The notes beneath the pieces were generated by a model that saw nothing but the letters and a program-made list of their open reading frames with translations, had not been told where the DNA came from and searched no databases. Shown piece by piece: positions 13,850-27,700 of a stretch of DNA of 64,000 bases. A program made the position numbers and the translations under genes. The stretch is from Atherix ibis (taxonomy: Eukaryota; Arthropoda; Insecta; Diptera; Athericidae), in assembly GCA_958298945.1 (NCBI GenBank), contig OY282608.1:15229933-15293932 (forward strand), read 5' to 3'. How positions within the stretch are numbered: position 1 is the stretch's first letter; each line of letters starts with the position of its first letter.

Positions 13850-16800
13850 CCAACAAGCCAACAAACCAACAAACAAATAAACCAACAAACCAACAAACCA
13901 ACAAGCCAACAAACCAACAAACCAACAAACCAAAAAACCAACAAACCAACAAACCAACAAACCCATAAACCAACAAACCAACAAGCCAACAAACCAACAA
14001 ACCAACAAACCAACAAACCAAGCAACCAAAAAGCCAACAAACTAACAAACCAACAAGCCAACAAGCCAACAAACCAACTAGCCAACAAACCAACAAACCG
14101 AGAAAGCAACAAGCCAACAAGCCAACAAACCAACAAACCAACAAACCAACAAACCAAGTAACCAAAAAGCCAACAAACTAACAAACCAACAAGCCAACAA
14201 GCCAACAAACCAACAAGCCAACAAACCAACAAACCAACAAAGTAACAAGCCAACAAGCCACCAAACCAACAAACCAACAAGCCAACAAACCAACAAGCCA
14301 ACAAACCAACAAACCAACAAACCAAGTAACCAAAAAGCCAACAAACTAACAAACCAACAAGCCAACAAGCCAACAAACCAACAAACCAACAAAGCAACAA
14401 GCCAACAAGCCAACAAACCAACAAGCCAACAAACCAACAAACCAACAAACCAACAAACCAACAAACAAATAAACCAACAAACCAACAAACAAATAAACCA
14501 ACAAACCAACAAACCAACAAACCAACAAACCAACAAACCAACAAACCAAAAAACCAACAAACCAACAAACCAACAAGCCAACAAGCCAACAAGCCAACAA
14601 ACCAACAAACCAACAAGCCAACAAACCAACAAACCAACAAACCAACAAACCAACAAGCCAACAAGCCAACAAACCAACAAACCAACAAGCCAACAAACCA
14701 ACAAACCAACAAACCAACAAGCCAACAAACCAACAAACAAATAAACCAACAAACCAAAAAACCAACAAACCAACAAGCCAATAAACCAACAAACCAACAA
14801 ACCAACATGCCAACAAGCCAACAAACCAACAAACCAACAAACCAACAAGCCAACAAACCAACAAGCCAACAAACCAACAAACCAACAAACCAAGTAACCA
14901 AAAAGCCAACAAACTAACAAACCAACAAGCCAACAAGCCAACAAACCAACAAACCAAAAAAGCAACAAGCCAACAAGCCAACAAGCCAACAAACCAACAA
15001 GCCAACAAACCAACAAACCAACAAGCCAACAAGCCAACAAACTAACAAACCAACAAACCAACAAGCCAACAAACCAACAAACCAACAAGCCAACAAACCA
15101 ACAAACCAACAAACCAACAAACCAACAAGCCAACAAGCAAACAAACCAACAAACCAACAAGCCAACAAACCAACAAACCAACAAACCAACAAACCAACAA
15201 ACCAACAAGCCAACAAACCAACAAACCAACAAACCAACAAGCCAACAAACCAACAAACAAATAAACCAACAAACCAACAAACCAACAAACCAACAAGCCA
15301 ACAAACCAACAAACCAACAAACCAAAAAACCAACAAACCAACAAACCAACAAACCCATAAACCAACAAACCAACAAGCCAACAAACCAACAAACCAACAA
15401 ACCAACAAACCAAGCAACCAAAAAGCCAACAAACTAACAAACCAACAAGCCAACAAGCCAACAAACCAACTAGCCAACAAACCAACAAACCGAGAAAGCA
15501 ACAAGCCAACAAGCCAACAAACCAACAAACCAACAAACCAACAAACCAAGTAACCAAAAAGCCAACAAACTAACAAACCAACAAGCCAACAAGCCAACAA
15601 ACCAACAAGCCAACAAACCAACAAACCAACAAAGTAACAAGCCAACAAGCCACCAAACCAACAAACTAACAAGCCAACAAACCAACAAACCAACAAACCA
15701 ACAAGCCAACAAGCCAACAAGCCAACAAACCAACAAACTAACAAGCCAACAAGCCAACAAACCAACAACCCAACAAGCCAACAAGCCCACAAACCAACAA
15801 ACCAACAAGCCAACAAACCAACAAACCAACAAACCAACAAACCAACAAGCCAACAAGCAAACAAACCAACAAACCAACAAGCCAACAAACCAACAAACCA
15901 ACAAACCAACAAACCAACAAACCAACAAGCCAACAAACCAACAAACCAACAAACCAACAAGCCAACAAACCAACAAACAAATAAACCAACAAACCAACAA
16001 ACCAACAAACCAACAAGCCAACAAACCAACAAACCAACAAACCAAAAAACCAACAAACCAAAAAACCAACAAACCCATAAACCAACAAACCAACAAGCCA
16101 ACAAACCAACAAACCAACAAACCAACAAACCAAGCAACCAAAAAGCCAACAAACTAACAAACCAACAAGCCAACAAGCCAACAAACCAACTAGCCAACAA
16201 ACCAACAAACCGAGAAAGCAACAAGCCAACAAGCCAACAAACCAACAAACCAACAAACCAACAAACCAAGTAACCAAAAAGCCAACAAACTAACAAACCA
16301 ACAAGCCAACAAGCCAACAAACCAACAAGCCAACAAACCAACAAACCAACAAAGTAACAAGCCAACAAGCCACCAAACCAACAAACTAACAAGCCAACAA
16401 ACCAACAAACCAAAAAACCAACAAACCAACAAGCCAACAAGCCAACAAACCAACAAACTAACAAGCCAACAAGCCAACAAACCAACAAACCAACAAGCCA
16501 ACAAGCCCACAAACCAACAAACCAACAAACCAAAAAACCAACAAACCAACAAACCATCAAACGAACAAAGCAACAAGCCAACAAGCCAACAAGCCAACAA
16601 ACCAACAAACCAACAAGCCAACTAACCAACAAACCAACAAGCCAACAAGCCAACAAACCAACAAACCAACAAACCAACAAGCCAACAAACCAACAAGCCA
16701 ACAAACTAACAAACCAACAAACCAACAAGCCAACAAACCAACAAACCAACAAGCCAACAAACCAACAAACAAATAAACCAACAAAACAAAAAACCAACAA

Positions 16801-19690
16801 ACCAACAAACCAACAAACCAACAAACCAACAAACCAACAAGCCAACAAACCAACAAACCAACAAACCAACAAGCCAACAAACCAACAAACAAATAAACCA
16901 ACAAACCAACAAACCAACTAACCAACAAACCAACAAACCAAAAAACCAACAAACCAACAAGCCAACAAGCCAACAAACCAACAAACTAACAAACCAACAA
17001 ACGAACTAACCAACAAACCAACAAGCCAACAAGCCAACAAACCAACAAACCAACAAACCAACAAACCAACAAACTAAGTAACCAACAAGCAAACAAACCA
17101 ACAAACCAACAAGCCAACAAACCAACAAACCAACAAACCAACAAACCAACAAACCAACAAGCCAACAAGCCAACAAACCAACAAACCAACAAACCAACAA
17201 GCCAACAAACCAACAAGCCAACAAACCAACAAACCAACAAACCAAGTAACCAAAAAGCCAACAAACTAACAAACCAACAAGCCAACAAGCCAACAAACCA
17301 ACAAACCAACAAAGCAACAAGCCAACAAGCCAACAAACCAACAAGCCAACAAACCAACAAACCAACAAGCCAACAAACCAACAACCAAATAAACCAACAA
17401 ACCAACAAACAAATAAACCAACAAACCAACAAACCAACAAACCAACAAACCAACAAACCAACAAACCAAAAAACCAACAAACCAACAAACCAACAAGCCA
17501 ACAAGCCAACAAACCAACAAACCAACAAACCAACAAGCCAACAAACCAACAAACCAACAAACCAACAAACCAACAAGCCAACAAGCCAACAAACCAACAA
17601 ACCAACAAGCCAACAAACCAACAAACCAACAAACCAACAAGCCAACAAACCAACAAACAAATAAACCAACAAACCAAAAAACCAACAAACCAACAAGCCA
17701 ACAAACCAACAAACCAACAAACCAACATGCCAACAAGCCAACAAACCAACAAACCAACAAACCAACAAGCCAACAAACCAACAAGCCAACAAACCAACAA
17801 ACCAACAAACCAAGTAACCAAAAAGCCAACAAACTAACAAACCAACAAGCCAACAAGCCAACAAACCAACAAACCAAAAAAGCAACAAGCCAACAAGCCA
17901 ACAAGCCAACAAACCAACAAGCCAACAAACCAACAAACCAACAAGCCAACAAGCCAACAAACTAACAAACCAACAAACCAACAAGCCAACAAACCAACAA
18001 ACCAACAAGCCAACAAACCAACAAACCAACAAACCAACAAGCCAACAAGCAAACAAACCAACAAACCAACAAGCCAACAAACCAACAAACCAACAAACCA
18101 ACAAACCAACAAACCAACAAACCAACATGCCAACAAACCAACAAACCAACAAACCAACAAGCCAACAAACCAACAAACAAATAAACCAACAAACCAACAA
18201 ACCAACAAGCCAACAAACCAACAAACCAACAAACCAAAAAACCAACAAACCAACAAACCAACAAACCCATAAACCAACAAACCAAGCAACCAAAAAGCCA
18301 ACAAACTAACAAACCAACAAGCCAACAAGCCAACAAACCAACTAGCCAACAAACCAACAAACCGAGAAAGCAACAAGCCAACAAGCCAACAAACCAACAA
18401 ACCAACAAACCAACAAACCAAGTAACCAAAAAGCCAACAAACTAACAAACCAACAAGCCAACAAGCCAACAAACCAACAAGCCAACAAACCAACAAACCA
18501 ACAAAGTAACAAGCCAACAAGCCACCAAACCAACAAACTAACAAGCCAACAAACCAACAAACCAACAAACCAACAAGCCAAAAAACAAAAAAACCAACAA
18601 ATTAACAATCCACCAAACCAACAAACCAACAAACCAAAAAACCAACACACCAACAAACCAACAAGCCAACAAACCAAAAAACGAACACAACAACAAACCA
18701 ACAAGCCAACAAGCCAACAAACCAACAAACCAACAAGCCAACAAACCAACAAACAAATAAACCAATAAACCGAAAAACCAACATACCAACAAACCAACAA
18801 ACCAACAAGCCAACAAACCAACAAGCCAACAAACCAACAAACCAACAAACCAACAAACCAACAAACAAATAAACCAACAAACCAACAAACCAACAAACCA
18901 ACAAACCAACAAACCAACAAACTAACAAACCAACAAGCCAACAAACCAACAAGCCAACAAGCCAACAAGTCAACAAACCAACAAGCCAACAAACCAAAAA
19001 ACCAACAAACCAACAAGCCAACAAGCCAACAACCAACAAACTAACAAACCAACAAGCCAACAAACCAACAAACCAACAAACCAACAAGCCAACAAGCCAA
19101 CAAACCAACGAACCAACAAGCCAACAAACCAGCAAACCAACAAACCAACAAACCAACAAACCAACAAGCCAACAAACCAACAAACAAATAAACCAACAAA
19201 CCAACAAACCAACAAACCAACAAAACAACAAACCAAAAAACCAACAAACCAACAAGCCAACAAGCCAACAAACCAACAAACTAACAAACCAACAAGCCAA
19301 CAAACCAACAAACCAACAAGCCAACAAGCCAACAAACCAAAACCCCAACAAACCAAAAAACCAACAAACCAACAAACCATCAAACGAAAAAAGCAACACG
19401 CCAACAAGCCAACAAGCCAACAAACCAACAAACCAACAAGCCAACTAACCAACAAACCAATAAGCCAACAAGCCAACAAACCAACAAACCAACAAACCAA
19501 CAAGCCAACAAACCAACAAACCAACAAGCCAAGAAACCATTAAACCAACAAACCAACAAGCCAACAAACCAACAAACCAACAAACCAACAAACAAATAAA
19601 CCAACAAACCAAAAAACCAACATACCAACAAACCAACAAACCAACAAACCAACAAACCAACAAGCCAACAAACCAACAAACAAATAAACC
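13850..19690 (+). repeat. 5.8 kb tandem duplication, right copy
   Basis: Copy of 8050-13880 at offsets of 5799, 5791 and 5807 bp (left to right). Differences are few: CAAGCCCAC near 16505 against CAAGTCCAC near 10714, a CATACC variant near 19621 absent near 13814, and single-octamer length changes. Beyond about 19690 the order of variants departs from the left copy. Confidence 0.93.
18582..18707 (+). repeat. Landmark block L, copy 3
   Basis: Carried along by the 5.8 kb duplication. It matches the copy at 12775-12900 at offset 5807, including that copy's private AACAATCCACC and ACGAACACAAC changes. Confidence 0.88.
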
Positions 19691-20520
19691 AACAAACCAA
19701 CAAACCAACAAACCAACAAACCAGCAAACCAACAAACCAACAAACCAAAAAACCAACAAACCAACAAGCCAACAAGCCAACAAGCCTACAAACCAACAAA
19801 CTAACAAACCAACAAACCAACAAGCCAACAAACCAACAAACAAATAAACCAACAAACCAACAAACCAACAAACCAACAAAACAACAAACCAAAAAACCAA
19901 CAAACCAACAAGCCAACAAGCCAACAAACCAACAAACTAACAAACCAACAAGCCAACAAACCAACAAACCAACAAGCCAACAAGCCAACAAACCAACAAA
20001 CCAACAAGCCAACAAACCAACAAACAAATAAACCAACAAACCAAAAAACCAACAAACCAACAAGCCAACAAACCAACAAACCAACAAACCAACAAGCCAA
20101 CAAACCAACAAACAAATAAACCAACAAACCAACAAACCAACAAACCAACAAGCCAACAAACCAACAAACCAACAAACCAAAAAACCAACAAACCAAAAAA
20201 CCAACAAACCAATAAACCAACAAACCAACAAGCCAACAAACCAACAAACCAACAAACCAACAAACCAAGTAACCAAAAGCCAACAAACTAACAAACCAAC
20301 AAGCCAACAAGCCAACAAACCAACAAGCCAACAAACCAACAAACCAACAAACCAACAAACCAAGTAACCAAAAAGCCAACAAACTAACAAACCAACAAAC
20401 CAACAAGCCAACAAACCAACAAACCAACAAGCCAACAAGCCAACAAACCAACAAACCAACAAACCAAGTAACCAAAAAGCCAACAAACTAACAAACCAAC
20501 AAGCCAACAAGCCAACAAAC
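19690..20520 (+). repeat. Linker segment with clustered AAGTAACC markers
   Basis: Octamer array between the 5.8 kb and 4.25 kb duplications. The marker AAGTAACC followed by AAAAGCC or AAAAAGCC and ACTAAC occurs at 20267, 20362 and 20466, and again at 20602 just inside the next block. Spacings are 95, 104 and 136 bp; the 95 reflects a 7-mer unit CCAAAAG at 20273-20279. This points to small local tandem copying. No gene or unique DNA is present. Confidence 0.7.
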
Positions 20521-23500
20521 CAACAAGCCAACAAACTAACAAACCGAGAAAGCAACAAGCCAACAAGCCAACAAACCAACAAACCAACAAACCAACAAAC
20601 CAAGTAACCAAAAAGCCAACAAACTAACAAACCAACAAGCCAACAAGCCAACAAACCAACAAGCCAACAACCCAACAAACCAACAAACCAACAAAGTAAC
20701 AAGCCAACAAGCCAACAAACCAACAAACTAACAAGCCAACAAACCAACAAACCAACAAACCAACAAGACAACAAGCCAACAAACAAAAAAACCAACAAAT
20801 TAACAATCCAACAAACCAACAAACCAACAAACCAAAAAACCAACACACCAACAAACCAACAAGCCAACAAACCAAAAAACCAACACAACAACAAACCAAC
20901 AAGCCAAGAAGCCAACAAACCAACAAACCCACAAGCCAACAAACCAACAAGCAAATAAACCAATAAACCGAAAAACCAACATACCAACAAACCAACAAAC
21001 CAACAAGCCAACAAACCAACAAGCCAACAAACCAACAAACCAACAAACCAACCAACCAACAAACAAATAAACCAACAAACCAACAAACCAACAAACCAAC
21101 AAACCAACAAACCAACAAACTAACAAACCAACAAGCCAACAAACCAACAAACCAACAAGCCAACAAACCAACAAACCAACAAATCAACAAGCCAACAAGC
21201 CAACAAGCCAACAAACCAACAAGCCAACAAACCAAAAAACCAACAAACCAACAAGCCAACAAGCCAACAAACCAACAAACTAACAACCCAACTAGCCAAC
21301 AAACCAACAAACCAACAAACCAACAAGCCAACAAGCCAACAAACCAACGAACCAACAAGCCAACAAACCAACAAACCAACAAACCAACAAACCAACAAAC
21401 CAACAAGCCAACAAACCAACAAACAAATAAACTAACAAACCAACAAACCAACAAACCAACAAACCAACAAAACAACAAACCAAAAAACCAACAAACCAAC
21501 AAGCCAACAAACCATCAAACCAACAAACTAACAAACCAACAAGCCAACAAACCAACAAACCAACAAGCCAACAAGCCAACAAACCAAAACCCCAACAAAC
21601 CAAAAAACCAACAAACCAACAAACCATCAAACGAACAAAGCAACACGCCAACAAGCCAACAAGCCAACAAACCAACAAACCAACAAGCCAACTAACCAAC
21701 AAACCAATAAGCCAACAAGCCAACAAACCAACAAACCAACAAACCAACAAGCCAACAAACCAACAAACCAACAAGCCAAGAAACCAACAAACCAACAAAC
21801 CAACAAACCAACAAACCAACAAGCCAACAAACCAACAAACAAATAAACCAACAAACCAAAAAACCAACAAACCAACAAACCAACAAACCAACAAACCAAC
21901 AAACCAACAAACCAACAAGCCAACAAACCAACAAACAAATAAACCAACAAACCAACAAACCAACAAACCAACAAACCAGCAAACCAACAAACCAACAAAC
22001 CAAAAAACCAACAAACCAACAAGCCAACAAGCCAACAAACCAACAAACTAACAAACCAACAAACCAACAAGCCAACAGACCAACAAACAAATAAACCAAC
22101 AAACCAACAAACCAACAAACCAACAAAACAACAAACCAAAAAACCAACAAAACAACAAGCCAACAAGCCAACAAACCAACAAACTAACAAACCAACAAGC
22201 CAACAAACCAACAAACCAACAAGCCAACAAGCCAACAAACCAACAAACCAACAAGCCAACAAACCAACAAACAAATAAACCAACAAACCAAAAAACCAAC
22301 AAACCAACAAACCAACAAACCAACAAACCAACAAACCAACAAGCCAACAAACCAACAAACAAATAAACCAACAAACCAACAAACCAACAAACCAACAAAC
22401 CAGCAAACCAACAAACCAACAAACCCAAAAACCAACAAACCAACAAGCCAACAAGCCAACAAACCAACAAACCAACAAACCAACAAACCAACAAACCAAC
22501 AAGCCAACAAACCAACAAACAAATAAACCAACAAACCAACAAACCAACAAACCAACAAAACAACAAACCAAAAAACCAACAAACCAACAAGCCAACAAGC
22601 CAACAAACCAACAAACTAACAAACCAACAAGCCAACAAACCAACAAACCAACAAGCCAACAAGCCAACAAACCAAAACCCCAACAAACCAAAAAACCAAC
22701 AAACCAACAAACCATCAAACGAACAAAGCAACACGCCAACAAACCAACAAGCCAACAAACCAACAAACCAACAAGCCAACTAACCAACAAACCAATAAGC
22801 CAACAAGCCAACAAACCAACAAACCAACAAACCAACAAGCCAACAAACCAACAAACCAACAAGCCAAGAAACCAACAAACCAACAAACCAACAAGCCAAC
22901 AAACCAACAAACCAACAAGCCAACAAACCAACAAACAAATAAACCAACAAACCAAAAAACCAACAAACCAACAAACCAACAAACCAACAAACCAACAAGC
23001 CAACAAACCAACAAACCAACAAACCAACAAACCAACAAGCCAACAAACCAACAAGCAAATAAACCAACAAACCAAAAAACCAACAAACCAACATGCCAAA
23101 AAGCCAACGAACCAACAAACCAACAAACCAACAAGCCAACAAACCAACAATCCAACAAACCAACAAACCAACAAGCCAACAAACCAACAAACAAATAAAC
23201 CAACAAACCAAAAAACCAACAAATCAACAAACTAACAAACCAACAAACCAACAAACCAACAAGCCAACAAGCCAACAAACCAACAAACCAACAAACCAAC
23301 AAGCCAAAAAACTAACAAGCCAACAAACCAACAAACGAACAAACCAAGTAACCAACAAACCAACAAACCATCAAACGAACAAAGCAACAAACCAACAAGC
23401 CAACAAGCTAACAAACCAACAAACCAAGTAACCAAAAAGCCAACAAACTAACAAACCAACAAGCCACCAAACCAACAAGCCAACTAGCCAACAAACCAAC

Positions 23501-24770
23501 AAACCAACAAAGCAACAAACCAAAAAACCAACAAACCAAAAAACCAACAAACCAACAAACCATCAAACGAACAAAACAACAAGCCAACAAGCCAACAAAC
23601 CAACAAACCAACAAGCCAACAAACCAACAAACCAACAAGTCAACAAGCTAACAAACCAACAAACCAGCAATCCAACAAGCCAACAAACCAACAAACCAAC
23701 AAGCCAACAAACCAACAAACCAACAAACCAACAAACCAACAAACCAACAAACCAACAAGCCAACAAACCAACAAACCAACAAACCAACAAACCAACAAAC
23801 CAACAAACCAACAAACCAACAAACCAACAAACCAACAAACCAACAAACTAACAAACCAACAAACCAACAAGCCAACAAGCCAACAAACCAACAAACCAAC
23901 AAACCAACAAGCCAACAAACCACAAACCAACAAACCAACAAACCAACAAACCAACAAGCCAACAAGCCAACAAACCAACAAACCAACAAGCCAACAAGCC
24001 AACAAACCAACAAACCAACAAGCCAACAAACCAACAAATCAACAAACCAAAAAACCAGCAAACCAACAAACCAACAAACCAACAAGCCAACAAACCAACA
24101 AACCAACAAACCAACAAACCAACAAACCAACAAACCAACAAACCAACAAGCCAACCAACCAACAAACAAATAAACCAACAAACCAACAAACCAACAAACC
24201 AACAAACCAAAAACCAACAAACCAACAAACTAACAAACCAACAAACCAACAAACCAACAAACCAACAAGCCAACAAATCAACAAATCAACAAGACAACAA
24301 ACCAACAAAACAACAAGCCAACATGCCAACAAACCAACAAACCAACAAACAAATAAACCAAGAAACCAACAAACCAACAAACCAACGAACCAAAAAACCA
24401 ACAAACGAACAAACCAACAAACGAACTAACCAACAAACCAACAAGCCAGCAAGCCAACAAACCAACAAACCAACAAGCCAACAAACCAACAAACCAACAA
24501 ACTAAGTAACCAACAAGCCAACAAACCAACAAGCCAACAAACCAACAAGCCAACAAACCAACAAACCACCAAACCAACAAACCAACAAACAAAGTAACCA
24601 ACAAGCCAACAAACTAACAAACGAACAAGCCAACAAGCCAACAAACCAACAAACCAACAAAGCAACAAGCCAACAAGCCAAAAAACCAAGTAACCAAAAA
24701 GCCAACAAACCAACAAATCAACAAGCCAACAAACCAACAAACCAACAAGCCAACAAACCAACAAACCAAC
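20520..24770 (+). repeat. 4.25 kb tandem duplication, left copy
   Basis: The block is repeated immediately downstream. Exact marker pairs: CTAACAAACCGAG 20536/24782 (4246), CATCAAACG 21625/25872 (4247), 22713/26960 (4247), 23369/27615 (4246), 23561/27807 (4246), 7-mer CCACAAA 23920/28174 (4254), 7-mer CCAAAAA 24207/28461 (4254). The +1 and -1 offset steps are explained by a 9-mer at 25846-25854 and a 7-mer at 27271-27277 in the right copy only. The block holds four CATCAAACG markers, two of them 192 bp apart. Confidence 0.92.
20783..20905 (+). repeat. Landmark block L, copy 4
   Basis: AAATTAACAATCC near 20797 is followed by CCAACACACC and CCAACACAACAAC in the same order as at 5405. This copy keeps the unmodified AACAATCCAAC form, so it is closer to copy 1 than to copies 2 and 3. 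Confidence 0.85.
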
Positions 24771-27700
24771 AAGCCAACAAACTAACAAACCGAGAAAGCA
24801 ACAAGCCAACAAGCCAACAAACCAACAAACCAACAAACCAACAAACCAAGTAACCAAAAAGCCAACAAACTAACAAACCAACAAGCCAACAAGCCAACAA
24901 ACCAACAAGCCAACAACCCAACAAACCAACAAACCAACAAAGTAACAAGCCAACAAGCCAACAAACCAACAAACTAACAAGCCAACAAACCAACAAACCA
25001 ACAAACCAACAAGACAACAAGCCAACAAACAAAAAAACCAACAAATTAACAATCCAACAAACCAACAAACCAACAAACCAAAAAACCAACACACCAACAA
25101 ACCAACAAGCCAACAAACCAAAAAACCAACACAACAACAAACCAACAAGCCAAGAAGCCAACAAACCAACAAACCCACAAGCCAACAAACCAACAAGCAA
25201 ATAAAGCAATAAACCGAAAAACCAACATACCAACAAACCAACAAACCAACAAGCCAACAAACCAACAAGCCAACAAACCAACAAACCAACAAACCAACCA
25301 ACCAACAAACAAATAAACCAACAAACCAACAAACCAACAAACCAACAAACCAACAAACCAACAAACTAACAAACCAACAAGCCAACAAACCAACAAACCA
25401 ACAAGCCAACAAACCAACAAACCAACAAATCAACAAGCCAACAAGCCAACAAGCCAACAAACCAACAAGCCAACAAACCAAAAAACCAACAAACCAACAA
25501 GCCAACAAGCCAACAAACCAACAAACTAACAACCCAACTAGCCAACAAACCAACAAACCAACAAACCAACAAGCCAACAAGCCAACAAACCAACGAACCA
25601 ACAAGCCAACAAACCAACAAACCAACAAACCAACAAACCAACAAACCAACAAGCCAACAAACCAACAAACAAATAAACTAACAAACCAACAAACCAACAA
25701 ACCAACAAACCAACAAAACAACAAACCAAAAAACAAACAAACCAACAAGCCAACAAACCATCAAACCAACAAACTAACAAACCAACAAGCCAACAAACCA
25801 ACAAACCAACAAGCCAACAAGCCAACAAACCAAAACCCCAACAAACCAAAAAAACCAACAAACCAACAAACCATCAAACGAACAAAGCAACACGCCAACA
25901 AGCCAACAAGCCAACAAACCAACAAACCGACAAGCCAACTAACCAACAAACCAATAAGCAAACAAGCCAACAAACCAACAAACCAACAAACCAACAAGCC
26001 AACAAACCAACAAACCAACAAGCCAAGAAACCAACAAACCAACAAACCAACAAACCAACAAACCAACAAGCCAACAAACCAACAAACAAATAAACCAACA
26101 AACCAAAAAACCAACAAACCAACAAACCAACAAACCAACAAACCAACAAACCAACAAACCAACAAGCCAACAAACCAACAAACAAATAAACCAACAAACC
26201 AACAAACCAACAAACCAACAAACCAGCAAACCAACAAACCAACAAACCAAAAAACCAACAAACCAACAAGCCAACAAGCCAACAAACCAACAAACTAACA
26301 AACCAACAAACCAACAAGCCAACAAACCAACAAACAAATAAACCAACAAACCAACAAACCAACAAACCAACAAAACAACAAACCAAAAAACCAACAAAAC
26401 AACAAGCCAACAAGCCAACAAACCAACAAACTAACAAACCAACAAGCCAACAAACCAACAAACCAACAAGCCAACAAGCCAACAAACCAACAAACCAACA
26501 AGCCAACAAACCAACAAACAAATAAACCAACAAACCAAAAAACCAACAAACCAACAAACCAACAAACCAACAAACCAACAAACCAACAAGCCAACAAACC
26601 AACAAACAAATAAACCAACAAACCAACAAACCAACAAACCAACAAACCAGCAAACCAACAAACCAACAAACCCAAAAACCAACAAACCAACAAGCCAACA
26701 AGCCAACAAACCAACAAACCAACAAACCAACAAACCAACAAACCAACAAGCCAACAAACCAACAAACAAATAAACCAACAAACCAACAAACCAACAAACC
26801 AACAAAACAACAAACCAAAAAACCAACAAACCAACAAGCCAACAAGCCAACAAACCAACAAACTAACAAACCAACAAGCCAACAAACCAACAAACCAACA
26901 AGCCAACAAGCCAACAAACCAAAACCCCAACAAACCAAAAAACCAACAAACCAACAAACCATCAAACGAACAAAGCAACACGCCAACAAACCAACAAGCC
27001 AACAAACCAACAAACCAACAAGCCAACTAACCAACAAACCAATAAGCCAACAAGCCAACAAACCAACAAACCAACAAACCAACAAGCCAACAAACCAACA
27101 AACCAACAAGCCAAGAAACCAACAAACCAACAAACCAACAAGCCAACAAACCAACAAACCAACAAGCCAACAAACCAACAAACAAATAAACCAACAAACC
27201 AAAAAACCAACAAACCAACAAACCAACAAACCAACAAACCAACAAGCCAACAAACCAACAAACCAACAAACCAACAACCAACAAGCCAACAAACCAACAA
27301 GCAAATAAACCAACAAACCAAAAAACCAACAAACCAACAAGCCAAAAAGCCAACGAACCAACAAACCAACAAACCAACAAGCCAACAAACCAACAATCCA
27401 ACAAACCAACAAACCAACAAGCCAACAAACCAACAAACAAATAAACCAACAAACCAAAAAACCAACAAATCAACAAACTAACAAACCAACAAACCAACAA
27501 ACCAACAAGCCAACAAGCCAACAAACCAACAAACCAACAAACCAACAAGCCAAAAAACTAACAAGCCAACAAACCAACAAACGAACAAACCAAGTAACCA
27601 ACAAACCAACAAACCATCAAACGAACAAAGCAACAAACCAACAAGCCAACAAGCTAACAAACCAACAAACCAAGTAACCAAAAAGCCAACAAACTAACAA

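Larger units (their letters stand above)
8050..13850 (+). repeat. 5.8 kb tandem duplication, left copy
   Basis: The barcode from about 8.05 to 13.88 kb is repeated at about 13.85-19.69 kb. Exact marker pairs: CATCAAACG 10764/16555 (5791), ATG of ACATGCC 12320/18127 (5807), CATCAAACG 13571/19378 (5807), 7-mer unit 13219-13225/19026-19032 (5807); the left third runs at 5799. Offsets therefore differ only by whole octamers. Long stretches show no visible substitution, so this appears to be among the youngest events in the window. The end of one copy runs straight into the start of the next. Confidence 0.93.

Noticed and set aside
14914..16917. Longest - strand open frame (667 codons), and hundreds of similar frames made of FVGLLVCW repeats
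   Set aside because: All three - strand frames are open at once, the peptide is just the octamer read through, codon choice shows no frame preference, and the ends fall wherever a variant makes ATG or a stop. There is no upstream signal or non-repeat domain.
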